In this document: positions 1 through 6,377 of the stretch, one piece after another
Layout: every line of letters begins with the position of its first letter
How positions within the stretch are numbered: the stretch's first letter is position 1
Assembly (NCBI GenBank): GCA_013812465.1
Contig: JACCTK010000274.1
Location: 1-9,816 of the forward strand
Source of the DNA: Actinomycetota bacterium
GTDB lineage: Bacteria; Actinomycetota; Thermoleophilia; Gaiellales; Gaiellaceae
Direction of reading: 5' to 3'
Length of the DNA stretch: 9,816 bases
Made by a program: the position numbers and the translations under genes
The notes under the pieces: model-generated
The model's input: the letters and a program-made list of their open reading frames with translations, nothing else
Told to the model about the DNA's origin: nothing
The model's database searches: none

Positions 1-408
1 GACCAGGCCAGTCTCGTCCTCGAGCTGAGCAAGCTCGCGCAAGCCAGCGGCGTCACGTTGCGCGTGATCGCGCCGCAGGAGCCCCTCGTCGGCTTGGGAG
101 CGCCGACGCTCATCCCGATCTCGGTCACGGTCGGCGGCAGCTACTTCAAGATCTCGAGGTTCGTGCAGCGCACGCAGGCGCTGGTCAGCGTGCGGAACGG
201 GAAGATCGAGGCCAGAGGCCGTCTCTTCACGGTGCAGAGCCTCGAGCTCGGCGAAGCTCAGACCGCCAGGTTCCCCGCTCTGGACGCGACCATCGTCTTG
301 CACGCGTACGTCTACGACGGGCCGATCGTGCCCGTAGACGTGCCGGACGAGCCCACGGAGGAACCCGAGCCCACAGGCAGCACCTCCGCGGCTGGGAGCA
401 CGTCCTGA
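1..408 (+). CDS. pilO: Type IV pilus assembly protein PilO, C-terminal part (5' end outside window)
   Basis: The open frame runs in from the left edge, giving 135 visible residues ending at TGA 406-408. A TTG at 58 could be read as a start, but the coding frame continues upstream without a stop and the upstream residues (a Leu-rich helix with LSKLAQASGV) fit the family, so the gene is truncated by the window. The SGV segment, the run PISVTVGGSYFKISRFVQ and the following alternating beta pattern match the C-terminal ferredoxin-like domain of PilO, which pairs with PilN and PilP in the inner-membrane alignment complex of type IV pili. The N-terminal membrane helix is not in the window. The last 30 or so residues are an acidic Pro/Glu/Thr/Ser tail, longer than usual. 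The stop overlaps the next start by one base (TGATG), indicating translational coupling. The family call rests on pattern and on the pilC neighbour. Confidence 0.8.
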   Translation, partial: DQASLVLELSKLAQASGVTLRVIAPQEPLVGLGAPTLIPISVTVGGSYFKISRFVQRTQALVSVRNGKIEARGRLFTVQSLELGEAQTARFPALDATIVLHAYVYDGPIVPVDVPDEPTEEPEPTGSTSAAGSTS

Positions 409-1166
409 TGGCCAAGGCGAATCCACGCGCGGCGCGGGAGCGCAAGCAGAAGATCTTCGTCGCCATCGGCGGCCTGGTGCTCCTTGCGATGCTCGCCATT
501 CAACTTCCGAAGATCCTCGGCGGCTCCTCGAGCGAGGCGGCAGCGACGACGGAGACGACACCGAGCGGTGAGTCGACGACGCCCTTGGACACCTCGAGCA
601 ACACGATCCCGACGTCCTTGGTCGATACCGGGCGTCGTATCCAAGCGGGCCCGGGGCAGCTCCGCTCCTTCGGCGTGTTCGGCCGCAAGGATCCTTTCGT
701 CCAGCAGCTGGTCACGCCGGACAGCCCGTCCGCGAGCGACACCGGTGAAAGCGCCGGCGGCGACGCGGGCGGCGGGGCCGCCGGCGGAGGGGAGGACGCG
801 GACGCGCCACCGCCTAGCGTGGACAAGCCACCCCCGACTGCGGACTTCTCGACCGACGATCCCGCTGCGCCCGCGGTGACGGTGATCTCCGTCAACGGGA
901 CCCGGCAACCGCTCGTCGCCGGCGCAGTCTTCCCCGCCGCCGATCCGGTCTTCGTGCTCATCGCCGAGAATCCGAAGGCGAAAACGGTCGTCGTCGGCAT
1001 CGCCGGTGGCTCGTACGCGAGCGGCGCAGGCGGGACGAAGCTCCGAGTTGAGAAGCCGCTGATCCTCGTGAACACCAGCACAGGCGCGCGCTATCGGCTG
1101 GTTCTCGTCGCCGTCGGCGAGGGTGGCGCACCGGGCACGAAGCCCGACGACACCCCCGAGCCGTAA
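408..1166 (+). CDS. PilP-like inner-membrane pilus assembly protein
   Basis: 252 residues. The N-terminus is short, basic and cytoplasmic (about residues 1-15), followed by one membrane helix (about 16-38) and a long low-complexity Ser/Thr then Gly/Asp/Pro-rich linker (about 39-150) interrupted by a GVFGRKDPF stretch at residues 89-97. A C-terminal beta-rich domain (about 153-245) begins VTVISVNGT and ends in a repeated-strand pattern. A single N-terminal anchor, a K/R-DPF motif and a small beta domain are the layout of PilP, the periplasmic partner of PilN/PilO; the position between pilO and pilC supports that role. Identity is inferred from layout and context, as the sequence itself is divergent. 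The start is ATG 408, coupled to the pilO stop, with GGGAG at 394-398 as a possible ribosome binding site. Because Gram-positive envelopes lack a PilQ secretin, the partner of the C-terminal domain is unclear. Confidence 0.6.
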   Translation: MAKANPRAARERKQKIFVAIGGLVLLAMLAIQLPKILGGSSSEAAATTETTPSGESTTPLDTSSNTIPTSLVDTGRRIQAGPGQLRSFGVFGRKDPFVQQLVTPDSPSASDTGESAGGDAGGGAAGGGEDADAPPPSVDKPPPTADFSTDDPAAPAVTVISVNGTRQPLVAGAVFPAADPVFVLIAENPKAKTVVVGIAGGSYASGAGGTKLRVEKPLILVNTSTGARYRLVLVAVGEGGAPGTKPDDTPEP

Positions 1167-1170
1167 CCTG

Positions 1171-2373
1171 ATGGCGGCTTTCGCCTACAACGCGATCAAC
1201 TCGCTCGGAGTCGAGTCGGATGGTCAGATCACCGCGGCCGACCGCGCGTCGGCGCGGGAGCAGTTGCTCCAGCGAGGCCTGCGCCCGGTCGCGCTCGACC
1301 AGGTCGACGACGTGACCTCGGGGGGACGCCGCAAGAAGGTGAAGCAGCGCTCGTTGCAGGTGTTCTCGCGTCAATTCGCGACGATGATCGACGCAGGGCT
1401 GAACATCGTCTCCGCGCTCCTGATCCTCGAGCAGCAGACGGACGACAAGGCGCTCGCCGAGGTGACCCGCGAGGTGCGTGCCGCTGTCGAAGGCGGCATG
1501 CTCCTCTCCCAGGCGATGGCGCAGCATCCGAAGGTGTTCGACCGCCTCTATGTCGCGATGGTCGAAGCAGGCGAGGCGGCGGGCATCCTGGACAAGGTTC
1601 TCGACCGCGTCGCGCTCCAGATCGAGAAGGAGATGAAGATCAAACGCCGCGTCAAGGGCGCGATGATCTACCCGACCCTCGTCCTCTGCTTCGCCTTCCT
1701 CGTGCTGGCGGGGATGCTGATGTTCCTCGTCCCGATCTTCGAGGACATCTTCAAGGACCTGGATGGCGAGCTGCCGATCTTGACCAAAGTCATCGTCGCT
1801 GCCTCCGACGTCATGAAGGGGTACTGGTTCATCGTCTTTCCCGCGATCGGCGGCTCGATCTACGGCTTTCGGCGCTGGAAGAAGACCCCTGCTGGCAAGC
1901 AGGTATGGGATCGCTTCAAGCTGCACGCGCCGGCCGGGATCGGCAAGGTCGTCCTGAAGGTCACGATGGCGCGCTTCTCGCGCACGCTCGCGACCCTGGT
2001 CGCAGCCGGCGTCGACATCATCAAGGCGCTCGAGATCTCCGGTCAGACCGCAGGCAACTGGGTGGTCGAGTCGGCGCTCGTCGAGGTGCGTGCCAAGGTC
2101 CACCAGGGAATCCCGATCGCGGAGCCTCTGATCGAGAACCCCGTCTTCCCCCCGCTCGTCTCGCAGATGGTCAAGGTCGGCGAGGAGACCGGAGAGCTCG
2201 AGAAGATGCTCGACAAGATCGCCGACTTCTACGAGGACGAGGTGGACGCCTCGATCCAGGCGCTGACTTCGATCGTCGAGCCGCTGATGATGATCGGCGT
2301 CGGCCTCGTCGTCGGCATCATCATCATCGCCATGTACATGCCGATGTTCAAGCTGCTCCAGCTGGTCGAGTAG
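1171..2373 (+). CDS. pilC: Type IV pilus inner-membrane platform protein PilC (GspF family)
   Basis: 400 residues from ATG 1171, close to the normal length of PilC/GspF. The open frame extends upstream to 1123 but that part lies inside the preceding gene, and MAAFAYNAINSLGVESDGQ fits the usual N-terminus (a short strand followed by a DG turn), so ATG 1171 is chosen. Two T2SF domains are visible. The first starts with FSRQFATMIDAGLN near residue 65, followed by a membrane helix about 165-190. The second starts MARFSRTLATLVAAGVD at residue 266, with GEETGELEKML later and a terminal membrane helix about 368-392. A middle helix lies about 218-233. PilC sits in the cytoplasmic membrane, contacts the PilB/PilT ATPases and couples ATP hydrolysis to pilin insertion or removal. 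It is the last pilus gene here, four bases after the PilP-like gene, without a strong ribosome binding site, so probably translationally coupled. Confidence 0.95.
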   Translation: MAAFAYNAINSLGVESDGQITAADRASAREQLLQRGLRPVALDQVDDVTSGGRRKKVKQRSLQVFSRQFATMIDAGLNIVSALLILEQQTDDKALAEVTREVRAAVEGGMLLSQAMAQHPKVFDRLYVAMVEAGEAAGILDKVLDRVALQIEKEMKIKRRVKGAMIYPTLVLCFAFLVLAGMLMFLVPIFEDIFKDLDGELPILTKVIVAASDVMKGYWFIVFPAIGGSIYGFRRWKKTPAGKQVWDRFKLHAPAGIGKVVLKVTMARFSRTLATLVAAGVDIIKALEISGQTAGNWVVESALVEVRAKVHQGIPIAEPLIENPVFPPLVSQMVKVGEETGELEKMLDKIADFYEDEVDASIQALTSIVEPLMMIGVGLVVGIIIIAMYMPMFKLLQLVE

Positions 2374-2386
2374 CGCTCGATACGTG

Positions 2387-2408
2387 ACTGTAGCACGAGT
2401 GCTACAGT
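2387..2408. promoter_or_regulatory. Perfect inverted repeat, probable antitoxin operator
   Basis: The arms ACTGTAGCAC (2387-2396) and GTGCTACAGT (2399-2408) are exact reverse complements separated by two bases (GA). The repeat lies directly before the proposed antitoxin start at 2417, and its right arm contains a -10-like hexamer. Type II antitoxins commonly repress their own operon by binding such palindromes, so this is the likely autoregulatory site; binding is inferred. The two-base spacer makes an RNA hairpin terminator for pilC unlikely. Confidence 0.7.
2403..2408 (+). promoter_or_regulatory. -10 hexamer TACAGT for the antitoxin-toxin operon
   Basis: TACAGT fits the actinobacterial TANNNT -10 pattern and ends 8 bases before GTG 2417, so transcription would begin at or within a base or two of the start codon (leaderless). 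It lies inside the right arm of the palindrome, so a bound repressor would block it. No convincing -35 was seen. Confidence 0.4.
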
Positions 2409-2416
2409 TGGAAACC

Positions 2417-2695
2417 GTGCAGCGTATCGGCATCCGAGAGCTTCGCAATGCCACGAGTCGCGTTGTTCGTCGGGCGATGGGGGGAGAGCGGATCGTCATC
2501 ACCATCGACGGTATGCCCGCGGCGCAGCTCGGGCCCCTGAACGACGGCACGGTTGCCGCGAGCGTCGAAGACCTCGTTTCGGCGGGGCTGGTGCAGGCGC
2601 CCCGGGCGACGTCTTCGCCTCGACCGGCGGCGCCGGTTCGAGCGCCAGCCGGTCCGACCAGCACCGACATCCTGCGCGAGCATCGCGACCGCTGA
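2417..2695 (+). CDS. Type II antitoxin, Phd/YefM family
   Basis: 92 residues from GTG 2417. An in-frame GTG at 2384 would add 11 residues but lies outside the palindrome and would make the operator part of the coding region; the family N-terminus begins with a residue or two before IGIRELR, so 2417 is preferred. Residues about 1-40 (IGIRELRNATSRVVRR, then GERIVITIDGMPAAQL) match the Phd/YefM DNA-binding fold, which dimerises and binds operator palindromes. The rest is a flexible Ala/Pro/Arg-rich region ending STDILREHRDR, a tail typical of antitoxins that wrap around VapC-type PIN toxins. It neutralises the toxin encoded next and probably represses its own promoter. Its stop overlaps the toxin start by one base (TGATG). 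Confidence 0.88.
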   Translation: MQRIGIRELRNATSRVVRRAMGGERIVITIDGMPAAQLGPLNDGTVAASVEDLVSAGLVQAPRATSSPRPAAPVRAPAGPTSTDILREHRDR

Positions 2696-3099
2696 TGCTC
2701 GTTCTCGACGCGTCCGCCCTCGTCAAGCGGTATGTCGAGGAAGCGGGAACGAGCGAAGTCATACGGCTCATGGCCGAGGACTCGAAGTGGTGCGCCGCCG
2801 CGCTCTGTCGGACCGAGACTCAGGTCACGTTGTGTCATCTCGGACTCGGAGAGACCGTCGAGCGGCAGCTCGGTCGCCTGCTTCACGCCGATTGGGAGCA
2901 CTTTCTCGTGGTTCCCGTCGACGATCTCTGCCTGGCCAGCGCGGCCGAGATCGGATGTGAGCGGAGGCTGCGTACTCTGGACGCGATCCACCTCGCAGCC
3001 GCCGATCGCCTTCCGCGACCGTTCACCTTCGTCACGTTCGACGTTCGCCAGGCTGACGCGGCGCGAGCGCTCGCGTTCGAGGTAACCGGAGTCCAATAG
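2695..3099 (+). CDS. vapC: VapC-type PIN-domain ribonuclease toxin
   Basis: 134 residues, normal for VapC. The PIN-domain acidic residues can be placed: D5 in LVLDASALVKRYVEE, E41 in the CRTET stretch, D96 in LRTLDAIHLAAA and D116 in FVTFDVRQ. Together they coordinate Mg2+ for RNA cleavage; characterised VapC toxins cut initiator or other tRNAs or the sarcin-ricin loop of 23S rRNA, and the target here cannot be told from sequence. The gene overlaps the antitoxin by one base and has no ribosome binding site of its own, so its translation depends on the antitoxin, the usual arrangement. All catalytic residues are present and the frame is intact, so it is likely active. Confidence 0.92.
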   Translation: MLVLDASALVKRYVEEAGTSEVIRLMAEDSKWCAAALCRTETQVTLCHLGLGETVERQLGRLLHADWEHFLVVPVDDLCLASAAEIGCERRLRTLDAIHLAAADRLPRPFTFVTFDVRQADAARALAFEVTGVQ

Positions 3100-3103
3100 C
3101 GAA

Positions 3104-3586
3104 ATGACGGCCGGCGGATCCTCGATTCCGGAAGTCCAGCGTTTGTTGAGCGTGCTCGCGACCGGCAAGCGCGTCGCCGAGGCGGGCACGGCGTTCGGGG
3201 AAGGCGCGGAGGCGATGGCGCGGACTGCGCAGAGCGTGGTCACGGCCGAGCTCGATCCCGAAAGGGCTGCGGTTGCGGCCGCGCGGCTGTCGTCGTACGA
3301 GAATGTCGAGCTGCTCGTCGGGGAATGGCGTGAGCTGCTTCCGCCGCGCGGCCCCTTCGGGCTCGTGTTCCTGGACAGCGGCGGCTTCAAGCACGAGCCG
3401 GAGGGGAGCAGCGACCTCGTCCTCGGGCTTCTCGAGCGGGGCGGCGTGCTTGTCATGGACGACCTGACTCCGGGCTGGGCCGAGTTCGATCCGGTGCGCG
3501 CGTGGGCCTACAGTCACTCCGGGCTCAAGGCAGTGGAGGTATTGACGACGCCCGAGACCTCAGCGCTCTTGATTGCGCGGCTCTAG
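3104..3586 (+). CDS. Small class I SAM-dependent methyltransferase (O-methyltransferase-like)
   Basis: 160 residues from ATG 3104. A Rossmann-type methyltransferase core is visible: glycine-rich motif I in VAEAGTAFGEGA (G28, G32, G34), an acidic residue ending strand 2 (E49 in VVTAELDPERA) that would bind the SAM ribose, LVFLDSGG with D91 at strand 4, and GGVLVMDDLTPG with D119/D120 at strand 5. The order resembles the YrrM/caffeoyl-CoA O-methyltransferase group, where such acidic residues bind a divalent metal, but the protein is shorter (those are about 210-220 residues) and lacks the N-terminal helices. The substrate is unknown. It starts four bases after the vapC stop with no visible ribosome binding site, so it is probably on the same transcript. 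Its stop shares the palindrome CTAG with the convergent zur gene. Confidence 0.8.
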   Translation: MTAGGSSIPEVQRLLSVLATGKRVAEAGTAFGEGAEAMARTAQSVVTAELDPERAAVAAARLSSYENVELLVGEWRELLPPRGPFGLVFLDSGGFKHEPEGSSDLVLGLLERGGVLVMDDLTPGWAEFDPVRAWAYSHSGLKAVEVLTTPETSALLIARL

Positions 3587-4017
3587 ACGCGGCAGTCGCC
3601 ACACGCGCCGCGCAGGACGACGTCGTGCGCGGCGACCTCGTAGCCGCGTCCGCCGGCGACCCGCTCGAGGGCTTGCTCGAGCGCCGAGTCCTCGAACGGC
3701 TCCACCTTGCCGCAGTCGTCGCACACTAGGTGGTGGTGGTGGTCGCCGCGCGGGTCGATCCGCTCGAAGCGGGAGACTCCGTCGCCCAAGTCCACGCGCT
3801 GAACCAAGCCGAGCTCGTCGAGGCCCTCGAGCGTGCGGTACACGCTCGCGATTCCGACCCTCGCTCCCTCCGAGCGCACGCCGTCGTGGATCTCCTGAGC
3901 GGAGAGGCAGCAGTCCTGGCGCCCGAGGAGCTCGACGACGACGCGGCGGGCGCCCCCGCTACGCCCGCTTTCGGCGCGCATCCGATCGAGCACATGGGCG
4001 GTCCAGGCTTCGGGCAC
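3583..4017 (-). CDS. zur: Fur-family metalloregulator, probably the zinc sensor Zur
   Basis: 144 residues from GTG 4015-4017 on the minus strand. The N-terminal winged helix (about 1-85) contains SAQEIHDGVRSEG and the recognition helix VGIASVYRTLEGLDELGLV. The C-terminal dimerisation domain contains DHHHHLVCDDCGKVEPFED and ends in CGDC. Cysteines C99, C102, C139 and C142 form the structural zinc site, and H93-H96 lie where the regulatory metal binds. Fur-family repressors bind AT-rich palindromes when loaded with metal. Zur is favoured over Fur, Mur or PerR because it is divergent from znuACB with a shared operator-like palindrome between them. Its 3' end overlaps the convergent methyltransferase by four bases. 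A predicted -10 sits 8 bases before the start codon, suggesting a leaderless message. Confidence 0.85.
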   Translation of the reverse strand: MPEAWTAHVLDRMRAESGRSGGARRVVVELLGRQDCCLSAQEIHDGVRSEGARVGIASVYRTLEGLDELGLVQRVDLGDGVSRFERIDPRGDHHHHLVCDDCGKVEPFEDSALEQALERVAGGRGYEVAAHDVVLRGACGDCRV

Positions 4018-4021
4018 CGAC

Positions 4022-4040
4022 GATAATGATACCCGTTCTC
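4022..4040. promoter_or_regulatory. Candidate Zur operator shared by zur and znuACB
   Basis: Imperfect palindrome with arms GATAATG (4022-4028) and CGTTCTC (4034-4040), symmetric about base 4031; five of seven arm pairs match. The AATGAT core followed by a TTCTCA-type right half resembles actinobacterial Zur boxes as I recall them (AATGAT with flanking TGA/TCA). It covers the zur -10 on the minus strand and lies where the znuA -35 region should be, so one bound dimer could shut both directions. Binding is inferred. Confidence 0.55.
4026..4031 (-). promoter_or_regulatory. -10 hexamer TATCAT for zur
   Basis: Read on the minus strand, TATCAT ends 8 bases before the zur GTG, a spacing that would start transcription at the start codon. 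It lies inside the Zur-box-like palindrome, consistent with negative autoregulation. No good -35 hexamer was found at the usual distance. Confidence 0.45.
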
Positions 4041-4050
4041 AAAGACGTGC

Positions 4051-4056
4051 TAGCTT
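4051..4056 (+). promoter_or_regulatory. -10 hexamer TAGCTT for znuACB
   Basis: TAGCTT fits TANNNT and ends 8 bases before the znuA GTG at 4065, predicting a leaderless transcript. The Zur-box-like palindrome lies 10 bases upstream, over the expected -35 region, a typical repressor position. Confidence 0.45.
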
Positions 4057-4064
4057 GACGAAAC

Positions 4065-4877
4065 GTGCGTGTCCTTCTCCTTGCCGTGGTCGTGGCGTTC
4101 GCCGGCTGTGGCGGTGTGGGCCGTGACGACTCCGGGTCGGTCATCGCCGCGTTCTACCCGCTGGCCTGGGCAGCCGAGCGGATCGCTGCTGATGGAACCG
4201 ACGTCCAGAACCTCACCCCTCCGGGCGCCGAGCCTCACGATGTCGAGCTCTCTCCTCGCGACATCGAGACGATCCGGAATGCACGCCTGGTGATCTACGC
4301 GGGAGGCGGTTTCCAGCCCGCGGTCGAGGATGCCGTCTCGGAGCGAGAAGGGCCTTCGGTCGATGTGCTCGACGGTGAGCGCGACCCACACGTCTGGCTC
4401 GCCCCGGTGAGGTTTGCCGACGTCGCGAGAACGGTCGGCTTGGCGCTCGGGCGCCCCGACCAGGCCGAGCGTCTCGCCGGCGAGCTCATGCGACTCGACG
4501 AAAGCTATCGTCGAGGTCTCGAGCGCTGCGAGCGCAGAGCCCTCGTCACGAGTCATGCCGCTTTCGGCCACCTCGCTGCGCGCTACGGCCTGAAGCAGCT
4601 CTCGCTCACCGGCGCCTCGCCGGAGTCCGAGCCCGGCCCCCGCGAGCTCGAGCGCCTGATCGACGACGTGCGAGCTTCCGGGGCGACGACGGTCTTCGCG
4701 GAGCCGCTCGTCTCGGATCGAGTCGCGGAGACGGTCGCACGAGCGGTCGAAGCCGAGGTCGCCGTCCTCGATCCCCTCGAAGGCCTGAGCAAGGAGCGGC
4801 TTGCGGCCGGCGAGGACTACCTCAGCGTCATGCGTACGAACCTGGCCGCTCTGAGAGAAGCCCTGACGTGTCGCTAG
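4065..4877 (+). CDS. znuA: Zinc ABC transporter substrate-binding lipoprotein
   Basis: 270 residues from GTG 4065. A short lipoprotein signal (MRVLLLAVVVAFAGC) ends in lipobox FAGC with Cys15, so the mature protein would be anchored outside the membrane. The cluster A-1 (ZnuA/TroA) fold is recognisable, and its metal ligands can be placed at H58 (GAEPHDVELS), H109 (DPHVWLAP), H164 (TSHAAFGHLA) and D236 (VLDPLEGL). Three His plus one Asp is the zinc/manganese binding set of the family. The His-rich acidic loop found in many ZnuA proteins between the first two ligands is absent. The protein hands metal to the ZnuB permease. It overlaps znuC by 10 bases. Zinc rather than manganese is inferred from the adjacent Zur-like regulator. 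Confidence 0.9.
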   Translation: MRVLLLAVVVAFAGCGGVGRDDSGSVIAAFYPLAWAAERIAADGTDVQNLTPPGAEPHDVELSPRDIETIRNARLVIYAGGGFQPAVEDAVSEREGPSVDVLDGERDPHVWLAPVRFADVARTVGLALGRPDQAERLAGELMRLDESYRRGLERCERRALVTSHAAFGHLAARYGLKQLSLTGASPESEPGPRELERLIDDVRASGATTVFAEPLVSDRVAETVARAVEAEVAVLDPLEGLSKERLAAGEDYLSVMRTNLAALREALTCR

Positions 4878-5587
4878 CAATCGAGCTCGCGGGAGTCGCG
4901 TTCGCCTACCGAGCGGGCCACGACGTCCTCGAGAGCGTCGATCTCGCGATCGACGAAGGCGAGTTCGTCGCCATCGCCGGACCGAACGGGGGCGGCAAGA
5001 CGACCCTCGTCCGGATCGTCCTCGGCCTCGAGCGCCCTTCGCACGGAACCGCGTCTCTCTACGGGGAGCCAGCCCACCGCTTCTCGCGTCGGCGCACGCT
5101 CGGCTATCTCGCGCAGCGCTCGGAGCTCGGCGGAGACGCTCCGGCGACGGTTCGCGAAGTCGTGTCGGCCGGCCGGCTCGCGGCGGGAGGGCTGCTCGGC
5201 CCGCTGCGGCGGCGGGACCGGGAGCTCGTCACCGAGGCAATCGCAAGGGTCGGTCTCGCCGAGGTCGCAGACGCGCCGGTGCGGACGCTGTCGGGCGGGA
5301 TGCAGCAGCGCGCGTTCATCGCGAAGGCGCTCGCCGGTGAGCCCTCGGTCCTCGTGCTCGATGAGCCGACTACCGGCGTCGATGCCGAGTCGCAGGAGTC
5401 GCTCGCGTCGCTCTTGGCGCTGCTGCACTCGGAGCTCGGGGTGACGATCCTGTACGTCTCGCACGAGTTCGGGGCTGTGGAGCAGTTCGTCGAGCGTTTG
5501 GTGCTCGTCCGGCGCACGATCGTGTTCGACGGCTCACCGCAGGCGCTGCCGGGCGTCTGGCACGACCCTTCGCACGCTCATGCTTGA
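4868..5587 (+). CDS. znuC: Zinc ABC transporter ATP-binding protein
   Basis: 239 residues from GTG 4868. All nucleotide-binding motifs are present: Walker A GPNGGGKTT at 38-46, Q-loop Gln83, ABC signature LSGGMQQR at 141-148, Walker B VLVLDEPTTGVD at 161-172 with catalytic Glu166, and the switch His199 in YVSHEFG. It is the cytoplasmic motor that powers ZnuB. The frame begins inside the last codons of znuA (10-base overlap) and ends 8 bases into znuB, so the three genes form a tightly coupled operon. The protein lacks a C-terminal extension like that of E. coli ZnuC. The same family includes manganese importers (MntB/TroB); the zinc assignment comes from context. Confidence 0.93.
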   Translation: MSLAIELAGVAFAYRAGHDVLESVDLAIDEGEFVAIAGPNGGGKTTLVRIVLGLERPSHGTASLYGEPAHRFSRRRTLGYLAQRSELGGDAPATVREVVSAGRLAAGGLLGPLRRRDRELVTEAIARVGLAEVADAPVRTLSGGMQQRAFIAKALAGEPSVLVLDEPTTGVDAESQESLASLLALLHSELGVTILYVSHEFGAVEQFVERLVLVRRTIVFDGSPQALPGVWHDPSHAHA

Positions 5588-6377
5588 GCTCGAGTTCATG
5601 CGGCTCGCTCTCGGCGCGGGCGCGGTCGTCGGCGTTCTCGCACCAGCAGTGGGGTTCTTCCTGGTCCAGCGCCGCCAGTCCTTGGTCGGTGACGGCATCG
5701 GGCACGTCGCCTTCGCGGGCGTCGCCGCGGGGATCCTGCTCGACGTCTCGCCGATCCTGACCGCGCTCGTGGCCGCGCTCCTCGGCGGCGTCGCCATCGA
5801 GTTCCTGCGCTCAAAGGGAAAGACGGCCGGAGATCAGGCCCTCGCGCTCGTCTTCTACACGGGTATCGCGGCCGGAGTCGTGCTCATCGCCGCCGCCGGC
5901 GCTCTCAACGTGGATCTGTTCCAGTACCTGTTCGGATCCATCCTCACCGTGACCAGGACCGACCTGGCCGTGATCGCCGCGCTCGGCGCCGTCGGGCTCG
6001 CGACCGTCGGACTCCTCTATCGTCCGCTCGCCGGGATTGTCGTCGACGAGGAGGGCGCCCGCGTCGCGGGGGTTCCGATCGGCGCGCTCAACATCACGGT
6101 CGCCGCGCTCGCCGCGGTGACGGTGGCTCTGTCGATGCGCGTGGTCGGGATCCTGCTCGTGGCCGCGCTCATGGTTCTTCCCGTCAGCGCGGCCAGCCGC
6201 GTCGCGTGGAGCATGCGCTCGGCGTTTCTCCTCTCGATCGCCGTCGGGCTCGCCTCCGTGCTGGCGGGGCTGACGATCTCGTACTACGCGGATCTTCCCC
6301 CCGGTGGGACGATCGTCCTCGTCGCGGCCGGGACGTTCGCCCTCGCGCTTGCCGCCGGGGCGCTACGCGGCCGTTGA
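5580..6377 (+). CDS. znuB: Zinc ABC transporter permease
   Basis: 265 residues from ATG 5580, chosen over ATG 5598 because [14 protein letters not shown] matches the usual start of the family and overlaps znuC by 8 bases. About seven to eight hydrophobic membrane segments span the length. The family loop [25 protein letters not shown] lies at about residues 27-51, and the ABC-3 permease pattern [20 protein letters not shown] lies near residues 181-200. Two copies form the metal channel in the cytoplasmic membrane with ZnuC beneath and ZnuA outside. Its 3' end overlaps the convergent thymidine kinase gene by 15 bases, leaving no room for a terminator between them. Confidence 0.93.
   Translation: MLELEFMRLALGAGAVVGVLAPAVGFFLVQRRQSLVGDGIGHVAFAGVAAGILLDVSPILTALVAALLGGVAIEFLRSKGKTAGDQALALVFYTGIAAGVVLIAAAGALNVDLFQYLFGSILTVTRTDLAVIAALGAVGLATVGLLYRPLAGIVVDEEGARVAGVPIGALNITVAALAAVTVALSMRVVGILLVAALMVLPVSAASRVAWSMRSAFLLSIAVGLASVLAGLTISYYADLPPGGTIVLVAAGTFALALAAGALRGR

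Noticed and set aside
2387..2408. Inverted repeat as a transcription terminator for pilC
   Set aside because: The spacer is only two bases, too short for a stable hairpin loop, and there is no T tract after it; an operator reading fits better.
2384..2416. Upstream GTG 2384 as the antitoxin start
   Set aside because: It would add 11 non-conserved residues encoded by the operator palindrome and -10; the family N-terminus fits GTG 2417.
958..3456. 832-codon open frame on the minus strand
   Set aside because: It is antisense to pilC, the toxin-antitoxin pair and the methyltransferase. Its product is low-complexity Asp/His/Arg-rich, with no recognisable domain, as expected from the reverse of GC-rich coding DNA.
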